NCBI GenBank assembly: GCA_009712635.1 | Contig: WASS01000005.1 | Coordinates: 62,001 to 126,000, forward strand | Source: Hungatella sp. | GTDB taxonomy: Bacteria > Bacillota > Clostridia > Lachnospirales > Lachnospiraceae | Direction of reading: 5' to 3' | Length of the DNA: 64,000 bases | Translations under genes and position numbers: made by a program | In this document: one piece after another, positions 44,898-53,540 of the stretch | Layout: each line of letters starts with the position of its first letter | Position numbering within the stretch: position 1 is the stretch's first letter | Notes under the pieces: generated by a model | The model's database searches: none | What the model was told of the DNA's origin: nothing | Seen by the model: only the letters and a program-made list of their open reading frames with translations

Positions 44898-46250
44898 ATG
44901 ATGATGAAAAAACTTTCCATTAAAATGCGGGTTACGCTGTGGTTTACTTTATTTATGATGCTTCTTGTTTTAGTGGTATCCGTTTTTTTAGTGTTCTCAC
45001 AAAGAAAATTCAACAGCCTTACCTTACAGAAAAAGCTAATGGAAACTGTTGATGAAATCGAAGATTTAAACCGGAATCAGTTAGAGGAAAAGATCTCGGT
45101 CCCTGTAAACGATATCTACATCTCCGTGTACGACAGGAATGGATCACGGCTGGCGGGAATTGTTCCCACTGATTGTGAAAATAAGGAAGCCTTTACAAAG
45201 GACGCTTCCAGAAAGCTGAAATCTGGTGGTCAGGAATGGTTTATATATGACACCCAGGTGAAAAAAGAACATGGAACTTATTTATGGATCCGTGGTATCC
45301 TGCCGATTCACGATACCGTTCACTCCGAGGACATATTCCTTCGCCTTCTTGTGCTGGCACTTCCGTTTCTGGTTCTGGGAGTCGCTCTGGTCGGTTATCT
45401 GGTCATTGACAGAGGACTTCGCCCCATTGAGGATATGATTCATACGGCAAATGCCATCGGAGAGGCGGGAGATCTGTCCCGACGGATTCAAATGGAAGAG
45501 GGAACGGATGAAATTCATACCCTGGCAAAAACTTTTAATGGTATGTTTGACAAGCTGGAGGGGTATTTCGAGAATGAGAAACGTTTTACGGCAGATGCTT
45601 CCCATGAGCTTAGGACCCCGACTTCTGTGATTCTGGCACAATGTGATTACGGTCTGGAACATGCCACCAGCATGGAGGAGACAAAAGAATCCCTCTATAA
45701 GATCAGACAGCAGGCCGTAAAGATGTCTGCCCTGATCTCCAATCTTCTTACCCTTGCCCGAATGGACAATGGACAGTTTCAACTGGAGAATCTGGAACAG
45801 ATTAATTTCAGTGAACTGGTGGAAATTATAGGGGAACAGCAAAATGAGATGGCAAAGGATAAGAAAATCAGTGTCATTACTGATGTGCAGCCAGATATTT
45901 ATCTGATGGCAGACGAGACGATGATGATCCGAATGCTGATTAATTTAATTGAAAATGCGGTCCAGTATGGAAAAGAAGAAGGCTGGGTGAAGCTCTCTCT
46001 GGAAAAGAAAGAGGATCATCTGGAATTAACGGTGGCAGACAATGGCATCGGGATTGCGACGGAACATCTAACGCGTATATGGGAACGCTTTTATCAGGTT
46101 GATCCGTCCAGAAGCAGCGGACGAAGTAACACGGGACTTGGACTTGCCATGGTAAAATGGATTGTAAGTGCTCATAAGGGAGAGATTACGGTAAAAAGCC
46201 AGTCTGGTGAAGGTACGGCGTTTACCGTAAGTCTGCCATTTATAAATTGA
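44898..46250 (+). CDS. Sensor histidine kinase
   Basis: A 450-residue membrane sensor kinase. The domains in order are TM1 (about 13-34), an extracytoplasmic sensor domain (about 35-147), TM2 (about 148-172), HAMP, HisKA with phospho-His236 in DASHELRTP, and HATPase with N box NLIENAVQYG, DNGIGI and GLGLAMVKW. It is co-transcribed with the response regulator just upstream. Its signal is not identifiable; the sensor domain has no recognised fold. Confidence 0.9.
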   Translation: MMMKKLSIKMRVTLWFTLFMMLLVLVVSVFLVFSQRKFNSLTLQKKLMETVDEIEDLNRNQLEEKISVPVNDIYISVYDRNGSRLAGIVPTDCENKEAFTKDASRKLKSGGQEWFIYDTQVKKEHGTYLWIRGILPIHDTVHSEDIFLRLLVLALPFLVLGVALVGYLVIDRGLRPIEDMIHTANAIGEAGDLSRRIQMEEGTDEIHTLAKTFNGMFDKLEGYFENEKRFTADASHELRTPTSVILAQCDYGLEHATSMEETKESLYKIRQQAVKMSALISNLLTLARMDNGQFQLENLEQINFSELVEIIGEQQNEMAKDKKISVITDVQPDIYLMADETMMIRMLINLIENAVQYGKEEGWVKLSLEKKEDHLELTVADNGIGIATEHLTRIWERFYQVDPSRSSGRSNTGLGLAMVKWIVSAHKGEITVKSQSGEGTAFTVSLPFIN

Positions 46251-46268
46251 ATATGGAAGTAGTAAAAA

Positions 46269-46308
46269 TTGCCTGGTCGGTAAAATTTTGCCGGGCAGTT
46301 TTTTTTAT
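46269..46308 (+). terminator. Terminator after the histidine kinase
   Basis: A GC-rich stem containing GCCTGGTCGG and CCGGGCAG with wobble pairs is followed by a run of eight T. It separates the two-component genes from apbE. Confidence 0.75.
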
Positions 46309-46406
46309 TTCACAGGAAGTTCACACAATTCCGCTTATTTTTAATCTGGTTTTAATTTTTCCAGATTATGATAACAGCAGAAACGAAGAAGAAAGGAGTC
46401 ATAAAG

Positions 46407-47351
46407 ATGAGACAGATACAGAAAACTTTTTTTGCACTGGGTACAGCCAACACTGTGGCTGTTTTTGATCAGGAACTTTCTGAGGAACGAATCATAAAGG
46501 TTCTGGACCATATAAAGACGCAAACCCTTCGTTTTGACCATATGTTTTCAGCTTTTAAAGAGGATAGTGAGATTTCAGAGATTAACCGGGCTGCAGGAAA
46601 AAAACTGGTAAAAGTCAGCAAAGAGACAATCGATGTGATTGGAAAGGCTGTTGAGATTTCTCAAGATTCCCAGGGTACCTTTGATATTACATCAGGAAGT
46701 CTTTTAAGAATCTGGAGAAAGGCTAAGAGGGAAAACAGGCTGCCATGCATGGAAGAGTTGAAACGAACCATGAATTTGATCAACTATAAAAATATTGTAA
46801 TTGACCACGATAAGGTGGGGCTGTCACAAATGGGTCAGGAACTGGATCTGGGAGGAATCGCCAAAGGTTATGCGGCGGACGCGGCAAAACAGATGTTACT
46901 TGATGAGGGAATATCAGATGGCTTTATTAATTTCGGAGGGTCGGTCATAGCATTTGGAAGCCCAAAACAAATCGGGATTCAGAATCCATTTGCTAAAACA
47001 GGAGTGTCAGCCGGTACTGTTAAAATATCCAATCAGGCAGTTGTGACTTCCGGAAACTATGAACGGTATTTTGAGAAAGACGGGCAGAGATATCATCATA
47101 TTCTGGATCCTGCAACCGGATTTCCTTCCACCAGCGGATTAGCAGGAGTGACTTTGATTGGGGATTTAGCATGTGAACTGGATGGTTTATCTACCGCTGT
47201 TTTTGTCATGGGTCTGAAATCAGGGCTGAGGCTTTTAAAGCAGTATGGTATTGAGGGAATTTTTATGGAGGGGTCAGGTGCCACTTACATAACACCAGGA
47301 TTGAAAGATAAATTCACCATGGAAAAAAAGGAGATTAATTACTATGGATAA
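46407..47351 (+). CDS. apbE: FAD:protein FMN transferase ApbE
   Basis: A 314-residue ApbE-family enzyme, which attaches FMN from FAD to Ser/Thr of target proteins outside the membrane. The signatures are ELDLGGIAKGYAAD, FGGSVIAFGS, HHILDPATGFPS and CELDGLSTAVFVMG. The start at 46407 (after AAAGGAG) begins at the domain. No clear signal peptide or lipobox is seen, so export is uncertain. Its stop overlaps the start of a membrane Fe-S protein carrying an FMN-attachment motif, its obvious substrate. Confidence 0.9.
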   Translation: MRQIQKTFFALGTANTVAVFDQELSEERIIKVLDHIKTQTLRFDHMFSAFKEDSEISEINRAAGKKLVKVSKETIDVIGKAVEISQDSQGTFDITSGSLLRIWRKAKRENRLPCMEELKRTMNLINYKNIVIDHDKVGLSQMGQELDLGGIAKGYAADAAKQMLLDEGISDGFINFGGSVIAFGSPKQIGIQNPFAKTGVSAGTVKISNQAVVTSGNYERYFEKDGQRYHHILDPATGFPSTSGLAGVTLIGDLACELDGLSTAVFVMGLKSGLRLLKQYGIEGIFMEGSGATYITPGLKDKFTMEKKEINYYG

Positions 47352-48555
47352 TAAAAAGAAAACAGGTTCAGTCAGAGTATGGAGAAGAATCATTCAAATC
47401 ATATCCTTCCTGGCGCTGCCTGGTCTGTTCACCAGTATTTTTTATGCAATGAAAGAAATCTACAGTGGGATTCTTGCCGGGACATTCTCCTTTTCTGCAA
47501 TGTTTCCCCAGCTGCTTCTGTTCTCGGGGAGTATGATAATTACCATACTTACAGGCAGATTTTTCTGTGGATTCTTATGCAGCTTCGGGGCAATGGGAGA
47601 CTTTTTGTGGTTCCTGTCAAAGAAAACAGGGAAAAAGGGCTTAAAGGTAAGTGAAAAGGCCGATGGGTGGCTGAAAAATTTAAAATACGTGATATTAATG
47701 TTTATTATATTGGGTATATGGACATTTCATCTGGGGAATCTTGACAGTATGACGGGTCCCTGGGCAGTTTTTGGCATGTATTCAAAAATCGGAAGCTTGC
47801 TTTCTGTACGGTATTTATTTACCATAGGAGGTTTCCTTCTGCTTCTTATTATTGTTGGCTCTTTCCTCATAGAACGATTTTTCTGCCGCTATTTATGTCC
47901 TCTAGGAGCTGTTTTTGCTATTTTATCAAAATTCCGTCTGTTCCGCATTAAAAAGGAGAGAAGTAAATGTGGAAGCTGCCGGCTGTGTACCAGTAAATGC
48001 AGCATGGGAATTCCTCTTTATCAGTACGATACAGTTACATCAGGAGAATGCATCGACTGTTTTGAGTGTACAGCTGTCTGTCCAAGAAACAACGCCAGAG
48101 CCAACGGGGCGCCGGTGGCAGTATCAGCTGTTTCGGCAGCAGCTATGTTCGGGCTGGTTTATGCTGGCAATGCCCAGGCTCAGATGGTGAACAGCCAGAC
48201 TCCGGTAACAGTCCAGGTTCAGTCCAATAAAGGAACCTATATAGACGGTACTTATACAGGAACCGGGCAGGGCTTCCGCGGAGAAACGAAGACAAGTGTT
48301 ACTGTGGAGAATGGAAATATCACCGACATAACAGTTTTGTCCTATGAAGACGATAAGCCGTATTTTAGCAGGGCAGTGGAGAAGGTGACAGCTGAGATTA
48401 TTAACAGTCAGAGCACTGAGGTAGATGCAGTTTCCGGTGCTACTTTCAGCAGCAATGGAATTATGGAATCAGTCGCCAATGCGCTGAATGTATCCTACAC
48501 CAACCCCAACAGTTCTTTAAAATCAGAGGGGCATGGCCATCACGGAAAAAAATAG
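47344..48555 (+). CDS. Membrane 4Fe-4S protein with C-terminal covalent FMN-binding domain
   Basis: A 403-residue electron-transfer protein. The N-terminal half has about five membrane segments with NapH/NosR-like motifs FCGFLCSFGAMG and FCRYLCPLGAV. Two 4Fe-4S clusters follow in a ferredoxin-like stretch (CGSCRLCTSKC and CIDCFECTAVCP, near 210-250), then one membrane segment and an FMN-binding domain (about 290-390). The flavinylation motif DAVSGAT places FMN on T367. The C-terminus is His-rich. Electrons would pass from cytoplasm to outer-face flavin. It overlaps apbE by 8 bp. Confidence 0.87.
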   Translation: MDNKKKTGSVRVWRRIIQIISFLALPGLFTSIFYAMKEIYSGILAGTFSFSAMFPQLLLFSGSMIITILTGRFFCGFLCSFGAMGDFLWFLSKKTGKKGLKVSEKADGWLKNLKYVILMFIILGIWTFHLGNLDSMTGPWAVFGMYSKIGSLLSVRYLFTIGGFLLLLIIVGSFLIERFFCRYLCPLGAVFAILSKFRLFRIKKERSKCGSCRLCTSKCSMGIPLYQYDTVTSGECIDCFECTAVCPRNNARANGAPVAVSAVSAAAMFGLVYAGNAQAQMVNSQTPVTVQVQSNKGTYIDGTYTGTGQGFRGETKTSVTVENGNITDITVLSYEDDKPYFSRAVEKVTAEIINSQSTEVDAVSGATFSSNGIMESVANALNVSYTNPNSSLKSEGHGHHGKK

Positions 48556-48583
48556 TTCTGAATGGAAAAAACCCAAATACTAC

Positions 48584-48612
48584 TTGTGCTTTTTACCTGC
48601 AAGTGGTATAAT
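48584..48612 (+). promoter_or_regulatory. Promoter of the liv/pxp operon
   Basis: TTGTGC (48584-48589) and TATAAT (48607-48612) are spaced by 17 bp. Transcription would begin near 48619, giving a leader of about 208 nt. Confidence 0.65.
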
Positions 48613-48618
48613 GCTCCC

Positions 48619-48826
48619 AACATATAAAGCGTGAGAACAATGGAGTCTCAACTGCAAGAATGCAGTTGCGGCTTCTTTTGCTTTTTGAGACATGATGTCC
48701 TCTTAAAGCATCCCAGTTTCTTTTTGGAGAACAAGGAGGTTTTCCCCAGTATTTAGCGGGAGAGCCTCTTTTTGTTTGACAAAAAAACGTTTTATATAAC
48801 AAAAAAAGCATGAGGAGGATCGGATT
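48619..48826 (+). promoter_or_regulatory. Attenuator-like 5' leader of the liv/pxp operon
   Basis: The leader contains a perfect hairpin (48649-48656 with 48661-48668). A stem GTCTCAA/TTGAGAC (48645-48651 with 48685-48691) competes with it for three bases. A terminator-like 11-bp stem follows, from GAGGTTTTCCC near 48736 to GGGAGAGCCTC near 48768, then TTTTTG. No T-box sequence or guanidine-riboswitch core was recognised. The layout suggests conditional termination. Confidence 0.5.
48640..48756 (+). CDS. Possible leader peptide ORF (38 codons)
   Basis: A small reading frame starts with ATG at 48640 after GTGAG and ends with TAG at 48754-48756, inside the loop of the terminator hairpin. It is rich in Phe and Leu codons (six Phe, five Leu) and in cysteine. 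Its end within the hairpin would allow translation to disturb termination. It may also be chance; there is no homology evidence. Confidence 0.25.
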   Translation: MESQLQECSCGFFCFLRHDVLLKHPSFFLENKEVFPSI

Positions 48827-50041
48827 ATGAGGAAAAAGTTATTATCAGCTGTGCTAATTGGGGCTATGGCCAGCAGTCTTCTGGCCGGGTGCGGATCATC
48901 TGCACAGCAAAGTGCGGCAGGGGCAGGGACGAAAGCGGTTTCGGGGGAGACAAAAGCAGCAGGCGATGGGTCTAAAACCATTAAAATCGGTGCGATCTGT
49001 TCTCTGACAGGTGGTTCCGCCATCTATGGAGAAGGGGCGCAGAATGCCATTACCATGGCGGCAGAAGAAATCAATTCCAGTGATTCGGAATACAAGATTG
49101 AGATTGTAAATGGCGGAAAAGTAGTTGATGATGCCAGTGATGCAAAACAGGCGATTAATGCGTATAACAGTCTGATGAAGGAAAGCCCAGATGCCATAGT
49201 GGGATGCTTTTTCTCATCAGTAACCCTCCCCATTGCAGAACAGGCTTCCAAGGATAATATGCTCCTTCTTGCAACTGGAGCTACCAATAAAGATGTTACA
49301 TTAAAAGGTCCCAGCATTTTCCGTGACTGCTTCATCGATCCCTATCAGGGAAAAATGGCAGCTCAGTTTGCAAAAGAAAAGGGCTGGAAAAAAGCAGCCG
49401 TTATCTATGCAAAGGACGATGATTATTCCAATGGATTAAAGGATGCATTTATAGAGAATGCCAAAGCAAATGGAATTGAGGTTGTCTATACTGGAGAATG
49501 TACCACAAAAGATACGGACTTCTCCTCCCAGGCCTCCCAGGTGGTGGCAAAGGGAGCAGACTTCCTGTTTTATCCCTGTTTCTTGGATACAGTTCCTCTG
49601 TTAGTGGGAGCGGCCAGAGATGCAGGCTTTACCGGTGCCATTATGGGCGGTGACGGTTGGGACGGTGCAGATACGAAAGGCGTGGAAGACAAGTTTGACA
49701 ACTGCTATTTCACCAACCACTATTCATCGGAAGATACCGCTCCTGCTGTTTCTAATTTTGTGTCCAAATATAAGGAAAAATACGGGACAGAAAGCTTAAA
49801 TGCCTGTGCGGCGCTTTATTATGATGCCGTCTATATGATTGCCGAAGCAGCGAAAAACGCTAAGGCAACAGACACCCCGTCCTTAATTAAGGGAATGACG
49901 AAAATGACCTTTACCGGTGTAGGGGGAACCTTCACTCTTGATGAAAACGGGGATCCTGAAAAATCGGTTGCCATCAATACCTTTGAGGGCGGCAAGGTAA
50001 AATGGCTGATGACCTTGTCACCGGAAGGAACAAAAAAATAG
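48827..50041 (+). CDS. livJ: ABC transporter substrate-binding lipoprotein, LivJ type
   Basis: A 404-residue periplasmic-binding-like protein of the branched-chain amino acid/amide family. The lipoprotein signal ends with LLAGCGSS (Cys22), then a short Ala/Gly/Thr linker and the type 1 binding fold (IKIGAICSLTGGSAIYGEG, YYDAVYMIAEAA). It captures an amino acid or amide outside the cell. ATGAGGAGGAT precedes the ATG. The neighbours suggest a D-amino acid, glutamate or 5-oxoproline-like ligand rather than Leu/Ile/Val (inference). Confidence 0.88.
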   Translation: MRKKLLSAVLIGAMASSLLAGCGSSAQQSAAGAGTKAVSGETKAAGDGSKTIKIGAICSLTGGSAIYGEGAQNAITMAAEEINSSDSEYKIEIVNGGKVVDDASDAKQAINAYNSLMKESPDAIVGCFFSSVTLPIAEQASKDNMLLLATGATNKDVTLKGPSIFRDCFIDPYQGKMAAQFAKEKGWKKAAVIYAKDDDYSNGLKDAFIENAKANGIEVVYTGECTTKDTDFSSQASQVVAKGADFLFYPCFLDTVPLLVGAARDAGFTGAIMGGDGWDGADTKGVEDKFDNCYFTNHYSSEDTAPAVSNFVSKYKEKYGTESLNACAALYYDAVYMIAEAAKNAKATDTPSLIKGMTKMTFTGVGGTFTLDENGDPEKSVAINTFEGGKVKWLMTLSPEGTKK

Positions 50042-50062
50042 TATTAAAAAGACAATCAGGAG

Positions 50063-50101
50063 ATGTGCATGAAAGCATGAAAATGTCTTTGGTGCACATT
50101 T
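50063..50101 (+). terminator. Intercistronic hairpin between livJ and livH
   Basis: A 7-bp stem (50063-50069 with 50093-50099) is followed by a short TTTT. Such hairpins often stabilise or partly end the message after the binding-protein gene, so that it is made in excess over the permease. Confidence 0.45.
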
Positions 50102-50129
50102 TCCATTTGAAGGAGAAAGGAAACGGCCT

Positions 50130-51020
50130 ATGACATTTTCATTATTTATTCAAAGCCTGATAAACGGACTGAACCAGGGCGCGATTTACGCCCTGATTGC
50201 GCTGGGCTATACGATGGTATACGGAATTATCCGTATGATTAATTTTGCCCACGGCGATTTTATCATGATCGGTTCCTATACCCTGTTTTATACCATTCCC
50301 CTTATGATCAATGCCGGAATGCCTCCATGGCTGTCCGTATTTCTGGCCATTGTAATCTGCGCCGGAACAGGTGTGGTTGTGGAGGTTGTGGCATATAAGC
50401 CGGTACGGAAAGCAGGCGCCATGTCCGCGCTTATTACGGCACTTGCCATGAGCCTGTTTCTGGAGAATCTTGCCATGGTTCTTTTTGGAGCAAAGCCTCG
50501 AAATATACAGAAAATTTTTGATCTTCCTTCTGTCAGTGTGTTTGGAACAAGTCTCCCTTTAAACGTTGTGCTGACCATTGGTATTGGTATCTTTATGATG
50601 GCAGCCCTGCAGCTTTTTATTAAAAGAACCAGAATGGGAAAAGCGATGCGGGCAGTTCCCCAGGATCGGGATGCTTCCATTCTTGCAGGAATTAATGTCA
50701 ATAAAGTCATTACCGTTACCTTTGCCATTGGTTCCGGACTGGCAGCAGTTGCAGCCCTGATGTACTGTGCCAAATATCCCCGTGTGACCAATGACATGGG
50801 GTCCATGATGGGATTGAAAGCCTTTATAGCCGCTGTACTGGGTGGAATCGGGGTCATCCCCGGCGCCATGCTGGGGGGGATTTTAGTTGGCCTCATTGAA
50901 ATATTTGTAAAGCTGTTTGCTCCAGGGTGGTATGAAGCCATTACCTACGCCATTCTTATCATTATACTGCTGGTTAAACCGTCTGGCATTCTGGGTAAGA
51001 ATGCGGGCGAGAAAGTTTAG
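50130..51020 (+). CDS. livH: Branched-chain-type amino acid ABC transporter permease LivH
   Basis: A 296-residue permease with about eight membrane segments. The family start GLNQGAIYALIALGYTMVYG, INFAHGDF and the cytoplasmic coupling segment RAVPQDRDASILAGINV are present. It pairs with LivM to form the channel. GAAGGAGAAAGG precedes the ATG. The livJ-H-M-G-F order is complete. Confidence 0.92.
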   Translation: MTFSLFIQSLINGLNQGAIYALIALGYTMVYGIIRMINFAHGDFIMIGSYTLFYTIPLMINAGMPPWLSVFLAIVICAGTGVVVEVVAYKPVRKAGAMSALITALAMSLFLENLAMVLFGAKPRNIQKIFDLPSVSVFGTSLPLNVVLTIGIGIFMMAALQLFIKRTRMGKAMRAVPQDRDASILAGINVNKVITVTFAIGSGLAAVAALMYCAKYPRVTNDMGSMMGLKAFIAAVLGGIGVIPGAMLGGILVGLIEIFVKLFAPGWYEAITYAILIIILLVKPSGILGKNAGEKV

Positions 51021-51030
51021 GGGGTGGACC

Positions 51031-52065
51031 ATGGAAAGACGGGTTAAGATTTCATATGTGATTAATTTACTGGGTGTTTTAGCAGTGTTTCTTCTCTTTG
51101 TTCTGCTTTTTGAGTCAAGGATATTTGGAGCAGCTACCCAGTATATCAAAGGAATATGTACCACGGCCTGTTATACAATCATAATGGTAGCTTCCTTAAA
51201 TCTGGTCGTTGGGTGTATGGGTGAGTTTTCCCTTGGCCATGCAGGATTTGTTTCGGTTGGTGCCTATGCATCTGCCATTGTTTCCGGTGCTCTGACTGGA
51301 AAGGGTCTGCCTGATCTGGCACTCTTCCTCATTGCCCTCCTGGCAGGCGGCATCGCTGCCGGGATTACTGGCGTATTAGTGGGAATTCCGGCTCTTCGGC
51401 TGAGAGGAGACTATCTGGCAATTGTTACAGTGGCATTTGCAGAAATTATCCGGGTCTGTTTTTGTAATTTCTCCATAACCGGAGGCGGAAAGACCATGAG
51501 CGGCATTTTAAAGCTGTCAGACTTTTACTGGTGCTACTGGATTATGGCGGCCTGCGTGGCTGTGATGTATTTATATATCCGCAGCCGCTTCGGGAGAACG
51601 GTAAAGGCCATACGGGAGGATTATATTGCGGCTTCAGCCGCTGGAATTAATGTGACCTATTATAAAGTGCTGACCTTTACCGTAGCCGCTTTTTTCGCAG
51701 GTGTGGGCGGTGGAATCTATGCCCATTACATGACTGCCATGATCCCCACCAACTTTAATTTCATGTACTCTGCGGAGCTTCTTTCAGAAGTAATCATCGG
51801 AGGAATCGGGTCCTTAACCGGTTCCATTATCGGGGCTGCTTTTCTTTCTTCCCTTCCCGAGATGATGCGTCAGTTCTCCCAGTACCGCATGCTGGCTTAT
51901 TCTGTGGTTCTTATAATTGTTATGATCTTTAAACCCGGCGGAATTTTCGGCAATTGGGAATTCTCCCTTGTCAGAATATTACACAGGGCAGAGAAAAAGG
52001 GGCATGAGAAAGCAGAGGGAGGGGTGCAGCCATGGAAGCAGCTGGAAAGAAAGAGCCGGTATTAA
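51031..52065 (+). CDS. livM: Branched-chain-type amino acid ABC transporter permease LivM
   Basis: A 344-residue permease with about nine to ten membrane segments, including LGHAGFVSVGAYASA, the coupling segment KAIREDYIAASAAGINV and ELLSEVIIGGIGS. The ATG at 51031 follows TTAGGGGGTGG, 10 bp after the livH stop; earlier in-frame codons lie within livH and would add an unrelated N-terminus. It overlaps livG by 34 bp. Confidence 0.92.
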   Translation: MERRVKISYVINLLGVLAVFLLFVLLFESRIFGAATQYIKGICTTACYTIIMVASLNLVVGCMGEFSLGHAGFVSVGAYASAIVSGALTGKGLPDLALFLIALLAGGIAAGITGVLVGIPALRLRGDYLAIVTVAFAEIIRVCFCNFSITGGGKTMSGILKLSDFYWCYWIMAACVAVMYLYIRSRFGRTVKAIREDYIAASAAGINVTYYKVLTFTVAAFFAGVGGGIYAHYMTAMIPTNFNFMYSAELLSEVIIGGIGSLTGSIIGAAFLSSLPEMMRQFSQYRMLAYSVVLIIVMIFKPGGIFGNWEFSLVRILHRAEKKGHEKAEGGVQPWKQLERKSRY

Positions 52066-52847
52066 AGGTTCAGAATTTAGGTATTCAGTTTGGAGGCTTA
52101 AAAGCGGTTGACAGCTTTAATATGGAGATCGGAGAATCTGAGCTTATAGGACTGATTGGACCAAACGGAGCAGGAAAAACCACGGTATTTAATTTGATTA
52201 CTGGTGTCTATAAACCTACAGAGGGCTCTTTTTACTTAAATGGACATAGAATGAACGGGAAGAAGACACATCAGATTGTAGATGCCGGAATTGCAAGAAC
52301 CTTTCAGAATATCCGTCTGTTTAAGAAAATGTCAGTCATTGATAATGTGAAAACAGCTATGGAAAGCAAACTGTCCTACGGGCTGTTTCACGCGGTTTTC
52401 AGAACGCCGGTCTACTGGAAGGAAGAAAAGGCATTAACAGAAAGAGCAAAAGAGCTTCTTAAAATTGTTCATTTAAGCGGGAAGGAAGATTATGAGGCAG
52501 GCAATCTTCCCTATGGACAGCAGCGCCGTCTGGAAATTGCAAGGGCTCTGGCTACGGATATGAAGCTGCTTCTTTTAGATGAACCGGCAGCAGGAATGAA
52601 CCCAACGGAAACAGAAGAGCTTTTAGAAATCATTCACTTCATACGCAATGAATTTAAAATATCGGTTCTTTTAATCGAGCATGATATGAGCCTTGTTATG
52701 AAAATCTGCGAACGGATTCTGGTGCTGGATTTCGGAACCACAATCGCCATAGGAACGCCGAAAGAAATTGCAAACGACACCAGGGTCATTGAGGCATACT
52801 TGGGAAAAGACGATGAGGAGGTGGAATCGGATGCTAAAAGTGAATAA
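52032..52847 (+). CDS. livG: ABC transporter ATP-binding protein LivG
   Basis: A 271-residue ATPase with Walker A GPNGAGKTT (near 45-53), the signature region YGQQRRLEIARAL and Walker B LLLLDEPAAGMNP. The signature is LPYGQQ rather than LSGGQ, as is common in LivG. GAGGGAGGGGTG precedes the ATG, which lies within the livM end. It drives the LivHM channel together with LivF. Confidence 0.92.
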   Translation: MEAAGKKEPVLKVQNLGIQFGGLKAVDSFNMEIGESELIGLIGPNGAGKTTVFNLITGVYKPTEGSFYLNGHRMNGKKTHQIVDAGIARTFQNIRLFKKMSVIDNVKTAMESKLSYGLFHAVFRTPVYWKEEKALTERAKELLKIVHLSGKEDYEAGNLPYGQQRRLEIARALATDMKLLLLDEPAAGMNPTETEELLEIIHFIRNEFKISVLLIEHDMSLVMKICERILVLDFGTTIAIGTPKEIANDTRVIEAYLGKDDEEVESDAKSE

Positions 52848-53529
52848 TCTGGCAGTATCTTACGGAGCCATCAAAGCCATACATGGAGTTTCCCTGGAAG
52901 TTCATGACGGTGAGGTGGTGTCCTTAATCGGGGCAAATGGGGCTGGTAAAACCACTATTTTAAGAACCATATCCGGATTAAAAAGAGCAGATGACGGTGA
53001 GATCCTTTTTAACGGAACCGATTTAAGAAAGATGGAGCCCAGCAAAATTATTACCCTGAAGCTGGCTCATGTACCGGAAGGCAGGCACATCTTCCCTCAG
53101 ATGACTGTGGAAGAAAATTTGGAGATGGGGGCATTTACCGATAAAAAGGATATGGAAGCAAATATGGAAGAGGTATTTGAACGCTTCTCGCGGTTAAAGG
53201 AACGGCGCAGACAGCTTGCAGGCACTTTGTCAGGAGGAGAGCAGCAAATGCTTGCAGTGGGAAGGGCTCTTATGGCAAAACCAAGCATGATCCTGATGGA
53301 TGAACCTTCCATGGGGCTGTCCCCTCTTTTGGTAAAGGAGATATTTTCAATTATAAAAGAAGTAAACAGGAAAGGAATTACCGTCCTTTTAGTGGAGCAG
53401 AATGCGAAAATGGCTTTGTCTATTTCAAGCCGTGCCTATGTAATGGAAACGGGGAAGATCACCATATCCGGAAATGCCGGAGAATTATTAAGGGATGACC
53501 GTGTAAGAAAGGCATATCTGGGACAGTAG
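52831..53529 (+). CDS. livF: ABC transporter ATP-binding protein LivF
   Basis: A 232-residue ATPase with Walker A GANGAGKTT, signature LSGGEQQML and Walker B MILMDEPSMGLSP. The ATG at 52831 begins at the family N-terminus (MLKVNNLAVSYG) after GAGGAGGTGG and overlaps the livG stop by 17 bp; the earlier in-frame start at 52768 lies deep in livG. It completes the five-gene transporter. Confidence 0.93.
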   Translation: MLKVNNLAVSYGAIKAIHGVSLEVHDGEVVSLIGANGAGKTTILRTISGLKRADDGEILFNGTDLRKMEPSKIITLKLAHVPEGRHIFPQMTVEENLEMGAFTDKKDMEANMEEVFERFSRLKERRRQLAGTLSGGEQQMLAVGRALMAKPSMILMDEPSMGLSPLLVKEIFSIIKEVNRKGITVLLVEQNAKMALSISSRAYVMETGKITISGNAGELLRDDRVRKAYLGQ

Positions 53530-53540
53530 GAGGAAGACAC

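Noticed and set aside
48619-48826. T-box or guanidine riboswitch in the liv/pxp leader
   Set aside because: No T-box AGGGTGGNACCGCG-like sequence and no ACGR tetraloops or ykkC core were found, although guanidine riboswitches can precede similar carboxylase-like genes.
50288-50941. Minus-strand frame of 217 codons
   Set aside because: Shadow of livH, which has clear permease signatures.
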